Source of the DNA: Ga0074139 sp046336825
GTDB taxonomy: Bacteria > Bdellovibrionota > Bdellovibrionia > Bdellovibrionales > Bdellovibrionaceae
Reading direction: 5' to 3'
NCBI GenBank assembly: GCA_046336825.1
Contig: JBKDFX010000154.1
Coordinates: 1-20,942 of the forward strand
DNA length: 20,942 bases
Part shown: piece after piece, positions 1-7,036 of the stretch
How the letters are laid out: every line of letters starts with the position of its first letter
Position numbering within the stretch: position 1 is the first letter of the stretch
Notes under the pieces: model-generated
What the model was told of the DNA's origin: nothing
Seen by the model: only the letters and a program-made list of their open reading frames with translations
Databases searched by the model: none
Translations under genes and position numbers: made by a program

Positions 1-894
1 GCCCTCTATGATGCGGATCTGGAACTGGCGGCTAGAAAATATAAACAATTGAAATCTCTCAGTATTAGAAAAAACTTAGGATCTGCCTTTTTTAACGTTT
101 TAAAACCAGATTTAGAATCTCGAATTTTAAAAGTGAAAGCCAATTTAGAAAAGATTCGTTGGTTTCCGAAGAATTGGGAAAGCCGTCATCTTTTTGTCAA
201 TTTAGCTTTTCAAGAGGCTGAAGTCCGAGAAGGAAATCGATCTGTTCTTAAAATGAAGACAGTCAATGGGCGACCCACTCGAAGAACCCCCACTTTACGT
301 GATGAGATTCGATTTGTCGAGCCCACGCCCACCTGGACAGTTCCCTTCTCTATTGCTGTCAAAGACAAACTGGATCTTTTAAAAAGAGATCCAAAGCTAT
401 TGTTAAATCAACAAATATGGGTTTATGATCTTAATCGTAATGTTCTAGATCCCTTTCAAATTGATTGGGATCAAATCAATCGAACAAATTTTAGATATGT
501 GCTCATTCAACAACCGGGTCCCCACAATGCTTTGGGTTTGATTAAATTTCCACTCACAAATCCCTGGTTCATTTATATGCATGACACCAACGAACCTCAT
601 TTAATGAAAGAGTCTTATCGTTTAAGAAGCTCGGGATGTGTGAGAATGGAAAAACCTTGGGAGCTTGCAAGCTATTTGTTGTCAGATCAGCCCGAATGGA
701 CTCAATCTAAACTTTTACAAAAGCGCTATTCAACTCAGCAAATATTTTTAAAACAAAGACTGCCTGTGTACTTTCTTTACCTAACTGTGCAATTGGAACC
801 CACAGGAGAAATTCGCTTTGCAGAAGATTTTTATGGCCAGGATCGAAGACTTATAGAACTTTTTGATACTCGAGGTTCTCTTGAAAAATTTTAA
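1..894 (+). CDS. L,D-transpeptidase, LdtD/YcbB type (5'-partial)
   Basis: This is a periplasmic peptidoglycan cross-linking enzyme that makes 3-3 (mDAP-mDAP) bridges, or attaches substrates to mDAP, using a catalytic cysteine. The reading frame is open to the window edge, so the gene begins upstream. The first codons (ALYDADLELAARKYKQ) resemble the end of a peptidoglycan-binding repeat, as in E. coli LdtD. A TTG at 49 exists but would cut into that domain, so I treat the gene as truncated. Counting from codon 49, the YkuD catalytic core holds the PGPHNALG segment (156-163), HDT (178-180) and the SSGCVR signature (194-199), with catalytic Cys197 and His178. The VNGRPTRRTP segment (72-81) is also typical of the LdtD class. 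The C-terminal end resembles LdtD as well. The stop overlaps the TTG start of the next gene. In predatory relatives such enzymes remodel self or prey wall; that role is inference. Confidence 0.9.
   Translation, partial: ALYDADLELAARKYKQLKSLSIRKNLGSAFFNVLKPDLESRILKVKANLEKIRWFPKNWESRHLFVNLAFQEAEVREGNRSVLKMKTVNGRPTRRTPTLRDEIRFVEPTPTWTVPFSIAVKDKLDLLKRDPKLLLNQQIWVYDLNRNVLDPFQIDWDQINRTNFRYVLIQQPGPHNALGLIKFPLTNPWFIYMHDTNEPHLMKESYRLRSSGCVRMEKPWELASYLLSDQPEWTQSKLLQKRYSTQQIFLKQRLPVYFLYLTVQLEPTGEIRFAEDFYGQDRRLIELFDTRGSLEKF
872..875 (+). promoter_or_regulatory. Shine-Dalgarno site selecting a TTG start
   Basis: GAGG lies 5 nt upstream of TTG 881, inside the last codons of the L,D-transpeptidase gene. 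It favours 881 over the earlier TTG at 863 and the later ATG at 911. It also implies translation coupled to the upstream gene. Confidence 0.5.
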
Positions 895-1726
895 GTTGAT
901 TTGTTTTTTTATGGTTCAACTGTCCTGTGCTTTTAGTTTCGCAGCTAAAATACGTGTGACAGGCGAAGCCGGCCCAAGCCAACTGCTTCGACAAGTGAAA
1001 GCTGTACATTGTGACTCAACAACGAAGGTTTGCAAAAAGATCTACTACTTTAATCTGAATCAAGCTGAGAGTGTAATTCCTGGTCGTTATATATTAGGTT
1101 TTGAAAACTCCATTTATCCTGGTTTTGTTGATGTCAAAGAAGGGCAAACAGCTGAGGTCAGTCTCTTTAAAGTCAGTGTGCCTTCGCAGCTAACGAACCA
1201 GGACCAGGTCCGAGTTTTTCGTGATTTGGATGCAGAAATCGAAAAAAATAAAATCTATTTTACGCAACACCACTTGGGTCGTCCTCTCTTTCGTTTGGGG
1301 CAATGGAATTTTGGTGATTTGTATTTAAAGAAGCCTGGACAAATGGATATCACTGCGCGTCTCAATTATGATGTTTGTAATCGATCACGGTATTCTGATC
1401 CTGAAGTTGAAGAAGCTAAGTTGATTTGTCAGGCAGCGACTCAGGCTTTGAAGTCAGGCGACTGGCGCAACATGTCACCATTGTTTCAATTTTCTGGAAA
1501 AGATCACATGGAGCGTGAGTTACAAAAAGGACAGTACATCCAAAATCTCGTTTCTGAAGCTGGAGATAGAAGGCAGATTGTCATGCGCCGAATGTTGGTT
1601 TCTGCGATTATCAAGGGCCGTGACTTTGTTTCTGTTTTTCCTGGGCGTTACCGATTTCTTTCAGATGCACCAAGATCTTCATCGATAAGCGTTAGCGTGG
1701 GACCTCAAACTCAAAATTTTGATTGA
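881..1726 (+). CDS. exported protein of unknown function
   Basis: I do not recognise a family. The product of about 281 residues starts at TTG 881, chosen because GAGG sits 5 nt upstream and because this start gives a good signal peptide: a short basic N-terminus (MKNFK), a hydrophobic run, then FSFAA before mature residues KIRV. An N-terminal beta-rich segment of about 80 residues reads like a small Ig/carboxypeptidase-regulatory-like domain (VIPGRYILGFEN, then YPGFVDVKEGQTAEVSL). The middle and C-terminal parts are mixed alpha/beta and basic, with four cysteines in the exported portion (two near the N-terminus in HCDSTTKVCKK, two in the middle), which would fit disulfides in the periplasm. 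It overlaps the L,D-transpeptidase gene by 14 nt, so a joint envelope role is plausible but inferred. Starts at 863 (TTG) and 911 (ATG) are less likely alternatives. Confidence 0.7.
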   Translation: MKNFKLICFFMVQLSCAFSFAAKIRVTGEAGPSQLLRQVKAVHCDSTTKVCKKIYYFNLNQAESVIPGRYILGFENSIYPGFVDVKEGQTAEVSLFKVSVPSQLTNQDQVRVFRDLDAEIEKNKIYFTQHHLGRPLFRLGQWNFGDLYLKKPGQMDITARLNYDVCNRSRYSDPEVEEAKLICQAATQALKSGDWRNMSPLFQFSGKDHMERELQKGQYIQNLVSEAGDRRQIVMRRMLVSAIIKGRDFVSVFPGRYRFLSDAPRSSSISVSVGPQTQNFD

Positions 1727-1751
1727 TCAGGTGCTTGGCTCAAACTAATAT
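1723..1751 (+). promoter_or_regulatory. possible sigma70-type promoter for zapA-fau-rny-tyrS-fdx
   Basis: TTGATC (1723-1728) and TAATAT (1746-1751) are separated by 17 nt in the only gap (80 nt) upstream of the following tight gene run. Each box matches consensus at 4 of 6 bases. The -35 box overlaps the stop codon of the preceding gene. Confidence 0.35.
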
Positions 1752-1806
1752 AAATCTTTGTAACTATTGGAATTCTTGATTAATCAGCAGCAAAGAGGGC
1801 CCGACA

Positions 1807-2112
1807 GTGCGAGAGAGTTTAGCACCAGACAAAAGAACCCACGAATTTCAGATTGCGGGTGTGCCCTACAAGCTCAGAACCTCCCATGACGAGGCTCTGG
1901 TAAAAGAATTGGTTGAATTTTTAAATCAGCGAATGGCACAGGCTCTTGCTGTTTCTAAGAACGGCTCCTATCAAAATGCAGCGGTTCTAACAGCCTTACA
2001 TCTAGCCGAGGAATTGATTCTTTTAAAAAAGAAGGCCTCAGCCGAGCTTGAGACACTAGAAGAAAAAATTCTTAAAATTGCTGTTGATCTCGAGAATTCC
2101 AAGTCCAACTGA
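1807..2112 (+). CDS. zapA: cell division protein ZapA
   Basis: This is a cytoplasmic FtsZ-associated protein that bundles and stabilises Z-ring protofilaments. The 101-residue length is usual for the family. The N-terminal globular part (residues about 8-45) carries the family-like pattern FQIAGVPYKLRTSHDEALVKEL, broken here at FQIAGVPYKL / RTSHDEALVKEL, followed by a long C-terminal helix with heptad-like leucines (LTALHLAEELILLKKK onward) that would form the dimer/tetramer coiled coil. The start is GTG at 1807, with AGAGG 8 nt upstream. It opens a tight + strand run, with fau starting only 11 nt after its stop. The zapA-fau pairing is conserved in many proteobacteria, which supports both identifications. 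Confidence 0.85.
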   Translation: MRESLAPDKRTHEFQIAGVPYKLRTSHDEALVKELVEFLNQRMAQALAVSKNGSYQNAAVLTALHLAEELILLKKKASAELETLEEKILKIAVDLENSKSN

Positions 2113-2123
2113 TTGGATTTGGA

Positions 2124-2657
2124 ATGTCGAATTTTGAAAAATTCACTTCAAAAAATGAAGTGAGACAATTCATAAAAGTAAATCGCCCTCAGGCCTTGCC
2201 TGTGTTGGGTCTTTATAAAAACTTGTCACAGGTTTTGGATTCACAAAAAGGCCATTGGGCTGGATTTAAAGCCTTATCTGATGAGCCCCCTCTTGAGGGG
2301 ACTCTTCCATCAAGGATTGATTGGTATTTTCCTGTTATTCAAGGTGATGAAATGAGCTTTGCTCAATCAGAAGCCTGGACCCGCTCACCCTTGGGTGTGA
2401 TGGAGCCTGTCGGTGGGACTGCAAAAAGTCCTCAAGAGATGGATGGTTTTTTAGTGCCAGGCCAAGCCTTTTCTAAAAAGGGAGAGCGCATTGGTCGAGG
2501 TCGAGGTTGTTACGATCGGGCCCTGGCAAACACCCAAGGTCTTAAAGTCGGAGTGTGTTTTGATTTTCAATTTTTTACAGAATTACCCAGCCAAGATCAC
2601 GATGTGAGAATGGATGTGGTGGTCACTGAAAAAGAAATTATTTGGTTAAAGAGGTAA
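2124..2657 (+). CDS. fau: 5-formyltetrahydrofolate cyclo-ligase
   Basis: This enzyme catalyses ATP-dependent conversion of 5-formyl-THF to 5,10-methenyl-THF, returning stored folate to the one-carbon pool in the cytoplasm. The diagnostic block is VPGQAFSKKGERIGRGRGCYDRAL at residues about 111-134, broken as VPGQAFSKKGERIGRG + RGCYDRAL. It matches the family signature PG.AF...G.RLG.G.GYYDR, with Cys where the first Tyr is usual. The N-terminal third is divergent but includes a typical YF/P strand and the EP.GG-like segment (EPVGG) before the signature. At 177 residues it is slightly short. It sits between zapA and rny, 11 nt after the first and 3 nt before the second, so the three genes are almost certainly cotranscribed. 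The Shine-Dalgarno is weak (GGA), consistent with coupling. Confidence 0.88.
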   Translation: MSNFEKFTSKNEVRQFIKVNRPQALPVLGLYKNLSQVLDSQKGHWAGFKALSDEPPLEGTLPSRIDWYFPVIQGDEMSFAQSEAWTRSPLGVMEPVGGTAKSPQEMDGFLVPGQAFSKKGERIGRGRGCYDRALANTQGLKVGVCFDFQFFTELPSQDHDVRMDVVVTEKEIIWLKR

Positions 2658-2660
2658 ACT

Positions 2661-4226
2661 ATGGAAGTGGCAATTGCATCGATATTAGGTCTTATTCTTG
2701 GAGCAGTGGGAATTTTCTTTTTCAAAAAAATTCAAGATGAGTCCACAAAAAAATCAGCTAAACTCGAAGCGGAAAAAATTATAGCACGAGCAAAATCTGA
2801 AGCCGCACGTGTTAAAAAAGATTCAGAGTCAAAAGCAAAAGACTTTGAAGTGCGCGCTAGAAAAAATGTAGAGCAGGATATACAGAAACAGAAAAACCAA
2901 GCGAAGCAAAAAGAGCAGCAGCTTGAGCGTCGGCTCAAAGAGTTGGATGACGAAGAGAAGCGAAAGAATGAAGAAAATCAAAGATTGCTCAATCAGCTCA
3001 AAGATCGAGAAGAAAAAATTCAAGTTTCAGAAAATCGATTAAAAGAACTGGACAAAAAAGCTGACGAACAGATGCATGAACTAAAAACAAAACTAGAAAA
3101 TGTTTCTCAAATGTCGCAGGAAGAAGCCAAGCGCCAATTGATGGCAGCTCTTGAGGATGAAGCTAAAAAACAAGCGAGCCTCAGGCTTGCAAAGATTGAA
3201 GAAGAAACTCAAAAAGAAGCCAAAGATCGTGCTCGAAATATCATTGCTTCAGCCTTAGCCCGATTTGCTTCTGAGTACACTTCTGAACGAACAGTTTCTG
3301 TCATGTCTTTGAGCAGTGATGAAATGAAGGGTAAAATCATTGGGCGTGAAGGTCGAAATATTCGAACATTGGAAGCCCATTGTGGAGTGGATTTGATTGT
3401 GGACGACACTCCTGAAGCAGTGGTGATTTCAGGTTTTGATCCCATTCGCCGTGAATTGGCAAAACGTACCATCGAAAAATTAATGGAAGATGGGCGTGTT
3501 CATCCAGCTCGAATTGAAGAAGTGGCCGATAAACAAAAAACAGAATTAATGAAATCTTTGAAAGAAGAAGGCGAACGGGTGGTGGTGGAATTAGGTATTA
3601 CCAATCTTCATCAAGAGCTCATACGTTTGGTGGGAAGTTTGAAATACCGAGCCAGTCATGCGCAAAATCTTCTTAATCATGCGATGGAAGTGGCCTACAT
3701 GGCAGGTCTCATGGCCGGAGAGCTGGGCCTCAATCCAAAAGTGGCTCGCCGAGCCGGGCTCCTGCATGATATTGGCAAAGCGGTTGAGCACACAGTGGAA
3801 GGATCCCATGCCATCGTGGGGGCTGACACCGCAAAAAAATACGGTGAATCTGATGAGGTTTGTCATGCCATTCGTGCCCACCATGATGATGAAAGACCCC
3901 AGACAGCTTTAGCGTGGATTGTTCAAACTGCAAACTTGCTGTCTAACTCTCGACCCGGCGCACGTCGTCCCCAAATGGACAATTACATTAATAGGTTGCA
4001 TGAGCTCGAAAGTATTGGAAATAGCTTTGATGGAGTTTTGAAAACCTATGCACTTCAAGCGGGCCGCGAAGTCAGGGTATTGGTTGAATCTGCTAAAGTG
4101 ACTGATGATCAATCACAAATGTTAGTTCGTGACATCGTTCGAAAAATTGAGCGCGAACTTCCTCAAGCAGGACAAGTGAAAGTCACGGTGACTCGCGAAA
4201 CCAGAGCTGTGGAGATGGCCCGATGA
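2661..4226 (+). CDS. rny: ribonuclease Y
   Basis: This is a membrane-anchored endoribonuclease that initiates mRNA decay. The 521 residues show the full family layout. One N-terminal transmembrane helix (about 3-21, then FFKK) is followed by a long, highly charged Lys/Glu coiled coil (about 28-195). A KH RNA-binding domain follows, with the GxxG loop at GREG (228-231) in KGKIIGREGRNIR. The HD hydrolase domain has metal ligands H369-D370 in LLHDIGK and the downstream AHHDDE. A C-terminal conserved tail ends in VTVTRETRAVEMAR. The start is ATG 2661, with AAAGAGG about 6 nt upstream. The stop codon overlaps the tyrS start (ATGA). RNase Y is typical of Firmicutes and several deep or delta-like lineages rather than of gammaproteobacteria, which use RNase E. 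Confidence 0.97.
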   Translation: MEVAIASILGLILGAVGIFFFKKIQDESTKKSAKLEAEKIIARAKSEAARVKKDSESKAKDFEVRARKNVEQDIQKQKNQAKQKEQQLERRLKELDDEEKRKNEENQRLLNQLKDREEKIQVSENRLKELDKKADEQMHELKTKLENVSQMSQEEAKRQLMAALEDEAKKQASLRLAKIEEETQKEAKDRARNIIASALARFASEYTSERTVSVMSLSSDEMKGKIIGREGRNIRTLEAHCGVDLIVDDTPEAVVISGFDPIRRELAKRTIEKLMEDGRVHPARIEEVADKQKTELMKSLKEEGERVVVELGITNLHQELIRLVGSLKYRASHAQNLLNHAMEVAYMAGLMAGELGLNPKVARRAGLLHDIGKAVEHTVEGSHAIVGADTAKKYGESDEVCHAIRAHHDDERPQTALAWIVQTANLLSNSRPGARRPQMDNYINRLHELESIGNSFDGVLKTYALQAGREVRVLVESAKVTDDQSQMLVRDIVRKIERELPQAGQVKVTVTRETRAVEMAR

Positions 4227-5437
4227 TGCGGCCCGAAGAGCAGGTTGAACAAATTCAGTTTGGCTGTGTGGATTTAATTTCAAAAGGGGATTTGCTGAAC
4301 AAACTCAAAAGAGGCAAACCTTTAAAAATTAAGTTCGGCGCAGATCCCACTCGACCTGATATTCATTTGGGTCACACCGTCGTGATCAATAAAATGCGCA
4401 CCTTCCAAGAACTTGGCCATCACGTGCAGTTTTTGATCGGAGACTTCACTGCACTTATTGGTGATCCCTCGGGCCGAAATCAAACTCGACCTTTGCTGAC
4501 CCGTGAGGAGATTGAAGAAAACGCTAAAACCTACGCGACACAAATCTTTAAAATTCTCGATCCAGACAAAACAGAAATTGTTTACAATTCAAAATGGCTT
4601 TATCCCTTTACCAGTCAAGATTGGATCAGCCTAGCGTCCAAGTACACTGTGGCTCGCATGCTCGAACGGGAAGACTTTACCAAGCGCTATAAAAGTGGCA
4701 CGCCCATCTCTATTCACGAATTTCTTTATCCCCTAACTCAGGGCTACGATTCGGTGGCACTGAAAAGTGATGTGGAGCTTGGTGGGACTGATCAGTTGTT
4801 TAATTTATTAGTGGGACGAGATCTACAATCCCAGTATCAACAAGAATCACAGGTGGTGTTGACGATGCCACTGCTCGAAGGTTTGGACGGAGTCCACAAA
4901 ATGTCCAAATCCATGGACAATTATATTTCAGTTGTGGAAACTCCGAAGGATATGTTTGGTAAAACCATGCGTATCTCAGATGAGTTGATGTATCGTTATT
5001 ACCAACTTTTGACAGACATCAAGCCCCACGAACTCGAGCAACTCAAGAGAGACATTGAAAGTGGTAAAAAGCACCCACGGGATGTGAAAGTCAATTTAGC
5101 CAAATTTTTAGTGACTCGATTTCATTCACAAGCAGCTGCTCAAGCGTCTGAAGAAGAATTCAACCGTATTTTTGCACAAAAGGGTTTACCCGATCAAATT
5201 CAAGAAATTGAATTTTCAGCAGAGTCTCAAGTTAATTTAACTACCATCCTTGTTAAGGCTCAGGTTTGTCAGAGCAACTCCGAAGCCGCACGTTTGATTG
5301 AAGGCGGAGGGGTTCAACTTAATTCTGAAAAAATCCAAGATAAGAAGTTCAAAATGGATTTACAACCAGACGGAAACTATTTAATTAAGGCCGGAAAAAA
5401 ACATTTTTTTAAAATTAAAGTGGCAGGTAAAAAGTGA
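4223..5437 (+). CDS. tyrS: tyrosyl-tRNA synthetase
   Basis: This class I aminoacyl-tRNA synthetase charges tRNA-Tyr in the cytoplasm. The 404-residue product has the HIGH-type motif HLGH (48-51) inside KFGADPTRPDIHLGHTVV, the KMSKS loop intact at 226-230, and a C-terminal S4 RNA-binding domain (about 345-400) beginning near VCQSNSEAARLIEGGGVQLN. The FGADPT...DIHLGH wording and overall length suit the TyrRS subgroup sometimes called TyrZ. The first ATG (4223) forms a 4-nt ATGA overlap with rny. A second ATG follows at 4226. Its own stop overlaps the ferredoxin start as GTGA. Translation of rny, tyrS and the ferredoxin is therefore likely coupled. Confidence 0.97.
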   Translation: MMRPEEQVEQIQFGCVDLISKGDLLNKLKRGKPLKIKFGADPTRPDIHLGHTVVINKMRTFQELGHHVQFLIGDFTALIGDPSGRNQTRPLLTREEIEENAKTYATQIFKILDPDKTEIVYNSKWLYPFTSQDWISLASKYTVARMLEREDFTKRYKSGTPISIHEFLYPLTQGYDSVALKSDVELGGTDQLFNLLVGRDLQSQYQQESQVVLTMPLLEGLDGVHKMSKSMDNYISVVETPKDMFGKTMRISDELMYRYYQLLTDIKPHELEQLKRDIESGKKHPRDVKVNLAKFLVTRFHSQAAAQASEEEFNRIFAQKGLPDQIQEIEFSAESQVNLTTILVKAQVCQSNSEAARLIEGGGVQLNSEKIQDKKFKMDLQPDGNYLIKAGKKHFFKIKVAGKK

Positions 5438-5838
5438 AAATAAAATTTTTACCTCAAGATTTAGAAGTTAATCTTGATTCCAATAAAAGTGTCATGACCA
5501 TTGCCATTGAAAATGGAATTCATATTCACTCCATTTGTAAAGGTAAGCCCAGTTGTGCGGAGTGCAGAATCAAAATTGTGGACGGCGAAAACAATGTGAA
5601 TAAGCCCAATAAGGATGAGTTAAGTCTCATTGGTAACAGTTACTACATTGACGGGCGAAGGCTTTCTTGCCAGGTACGATGCTTTGGTCCCGTTGTGATA
5701 GACACCACTGAGCAAATTGAAAGAAAAGAAAATCCAACAAAGAAAATTCGTGGATTCAAATCCCAAAAGCAGTATGAGTCCAAAGCAGTTCTGGATACCC
5801 TACTGCTGAACAATGAAAAAAAAGACAATTCAAAGTGA
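5434..5838 (+). CDS. [2Fe-2S] ferredoxin
   Basis: This is a small cytoplasmic electron carrier. The beta-grasp ferredoxin fold is indicated by the cluster ligands C35-x5-C41-x2-C44 and C79 (in ICKGKPSCAEC and RLSCQVR), the spacing of plant/adrenodoxin-type clusters. The N-terminus MKIKFLPQDLEVNL and the IAIENGIHI helix before the first Cys are typical. A C-terminal extension of about 40 residues is lysine-rich and polar, with no recognisable domain. The start is GTG 5434, overlapping the tyrS stop by 4 nt. The gene directly precedes pirin, and the next minus-strand genes build Fe-S clusters, so it may serve that pathway; this is inferred from position. The redox partner cannot be read from the sequence. 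Confidence 0.88.
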   Translation: MKIKFLPQDLEVNLDSNKSVMTIAIENGIHIHSICKGKPSCAECRIKIVDGENNVNKPNKDELSLIGNSYYIDGRRLSCQVRCFGPVVIDTTEQIERKENPTKKIRGFKSQKQYESKAVLDTLLLNNEKKDNSK

Positions 5839-5848
5839 TTGATCATAA

Positions 5849-6718
5849 ATGCTTTTTTTGAATTACGAGGCCAGTTCTAAAGATCTTCTCGGAACCCCGA
5901 TTCGTCGAGTTCTTCCTACGGCAAAAAAAAGAATGATGGGTCACTTTATTTTTTTAGACCACATGGGACCAGTTCGTTTCCCAGCAGATAAAAGTTCTTC
6001 TTTAACAAGTCATCCTCACATAGGTTTAGCAACTTTGACTTATTTATTTGAAGGTCAATTACATCACCGTGACAGTTTAGGAACATCCCAAATAATTAAG
6101 CCAGGTGATGTGAATTGGATGATTGCTGGCCGTGGGATTTCTCATTCAGAGCATGGAGTTCAAGAAGAATCATCAGACAATTCTTTGCATGGGTTACAGT
6201 TTTGGATGGCGCTACCCGATGAAGAAGAAGACAGTCCTGCACAGTTTCATCATTTAAAAAAAGAAGTCATTCCCGAGACCAACAGTGGGGGATTTAAAAT
6301 TACTGAAATTGTAGGTTTAGCTTCACCTGTACCTGCATCTAAAGAAAGTACGCTTCTTGTTCTTGAATCTAAGGCGGCTGCCAATTGGAACTCGAATATT
6401 AAAAATCAAGAATTAGCTGTTTATATTATTGAAGGATCTGTCGCAATTAATGGTCAGATGTTTAAGAAAAATCATGTGGCTTTGTATTCACCTGATAGCT
6501 CCATTCAAATTGAAACTCTTGAGAAAAGTTTATTGGTTGTTTTTGGAGGTCGAGCCTATCAGGGAATTTCAGGTCAAAAAGAAAAACATATATTTTGGAA
6601 TTTTGTTTCAAGCTCTAAAGAAAAAATCAGAAACGCTGTCCTGAATTGGAATTCAGGAAATTTTCCAATGGTACCGGGTGCAACGGAGCGAATTTTATCA
6701 CCTGAATTTAAACGTTAA
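5849..6718 (+). CDS. pirin family protein
   Basis: This is a bicupin metalloprotein. The 289-residue length is normal. The N-terminal cupin holds all four metal ligands in the pirin arrangement: HPH (H55, H57), H99 and E101 in GRGISHSEHG. Other hallmarks are the FLDHMGP start of the domain, LTYLFEGQLHHRDSLG and LHGLQFWMALP. The C-terminal cupin (about 155-275) is more divergent. Pirins have been described as quercetin dioxygenases or as redox or transcriptional cofactors; nothing here decides the role. It follows the ferredoxin by 10 nt and lacks a clear Shine-Dalgarno. Its 3' end overlaps the minus-strand A-type carrier gene by 11 nt, so the two convergent transcripts are complementary at their ends. 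Confidence 0.93.
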   Translation: MLFLNYEASSKDLLGTPIRRVLPTAKKRMMGHFIFLDHMGPVRFPADKSSSLTSHPHIGLATLTYLFEGQLHHRDSLGTSQIIKPGDVNWMIAGRGISHSEHGVQEESSDNSLHGLQFWMALPDEEEDSPAQFHHLKKEVIPETNSGGFKITEIVGLASPVPASKESTLLVLESKAAANWNSNIKNQELAVYIIEGSVAINGQMFKKNHVALYSPDSSIQIETLEKSLLVVFGGRAYQGISGQKEKHIFWNFVSSSKEKIRNAVLNWNSGNFPMVPGATERILSPEFKR

Positions 6719-7034
6719 AGCTGGACCCACAGCCACAGGCTTTGGTGGCATTAGGATTGTTAAAAACAAAACCTTTTCCATTGAGTCCACCAGAGTAATC
6801 CAAGGTCATGCCAATCAGATAAAGAAAAGACTCACCATCCACAGCCACTTTTTGTCCGAAGGCTTCAAAGAACTGATCGCCTTCTTTCGAGGCTTGATCA
6901 AAGTTCATTTTGTAAGAGAGTCCTGAGCAACCTCCCTTTTTAACTTCCACTCGTAAAAAGGCAGAGTCAGGTTGATTTTCTTCATCTTTGAGACTGCGAA
7001 TTTTTTTTGCTGCTGTTTCAGAAATTTGAATCAT
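6708..7034 (-). CDS. A-type iron-sulfur carrier (IscA/ErpA/SufA family)
   Basis: This is a cytoplasmic carrier that receives nascent Fe-S clusters and delivers them to apoproteins. From ATG 7034 the product is 108 residues, the usual length. The three ligand cysteines are all present: C36 in VKKGGCSGLSY, and C100 and C102 in the C-terminal CGCGSSF motif. An upstream in-frame start (7100) would add 22 residues encoded inside the cysteine desulfurase gene and is rejected. The ATG lies 2 nt after the desulfurase stop without a good Shine-Dalgarno, so translation is probably coupled. Whether it is IscA, ErpA or SufA in function cannot be told from the sequence. The scaffold protein IscU is not in the window. 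Confidence 0.93.
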   Translation of the reverse strand: MIQISETAAKKIRSLKDEENQPDSAFLRVEVKKGGCSGLSYKMNFDQASKEGDQFFEAFGQKVAVDGESFLYLIGMTLDYSGGLNGKGFVFNNPNATKACGCGSSFNV

Positions 7035-7036
7035 AA

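Noticed and set aside
2732..4112. Several minus-strand and alternate-frame ORFs of 64-97 codons inside rny
   Set aside because: They mirror the Lys/Glu-rich coiled coil and KH/HD coding on the opposite strand, give low-complexity Phe/Ser-rich proteins and have no ribosome sites; rny itself is unambiguous.
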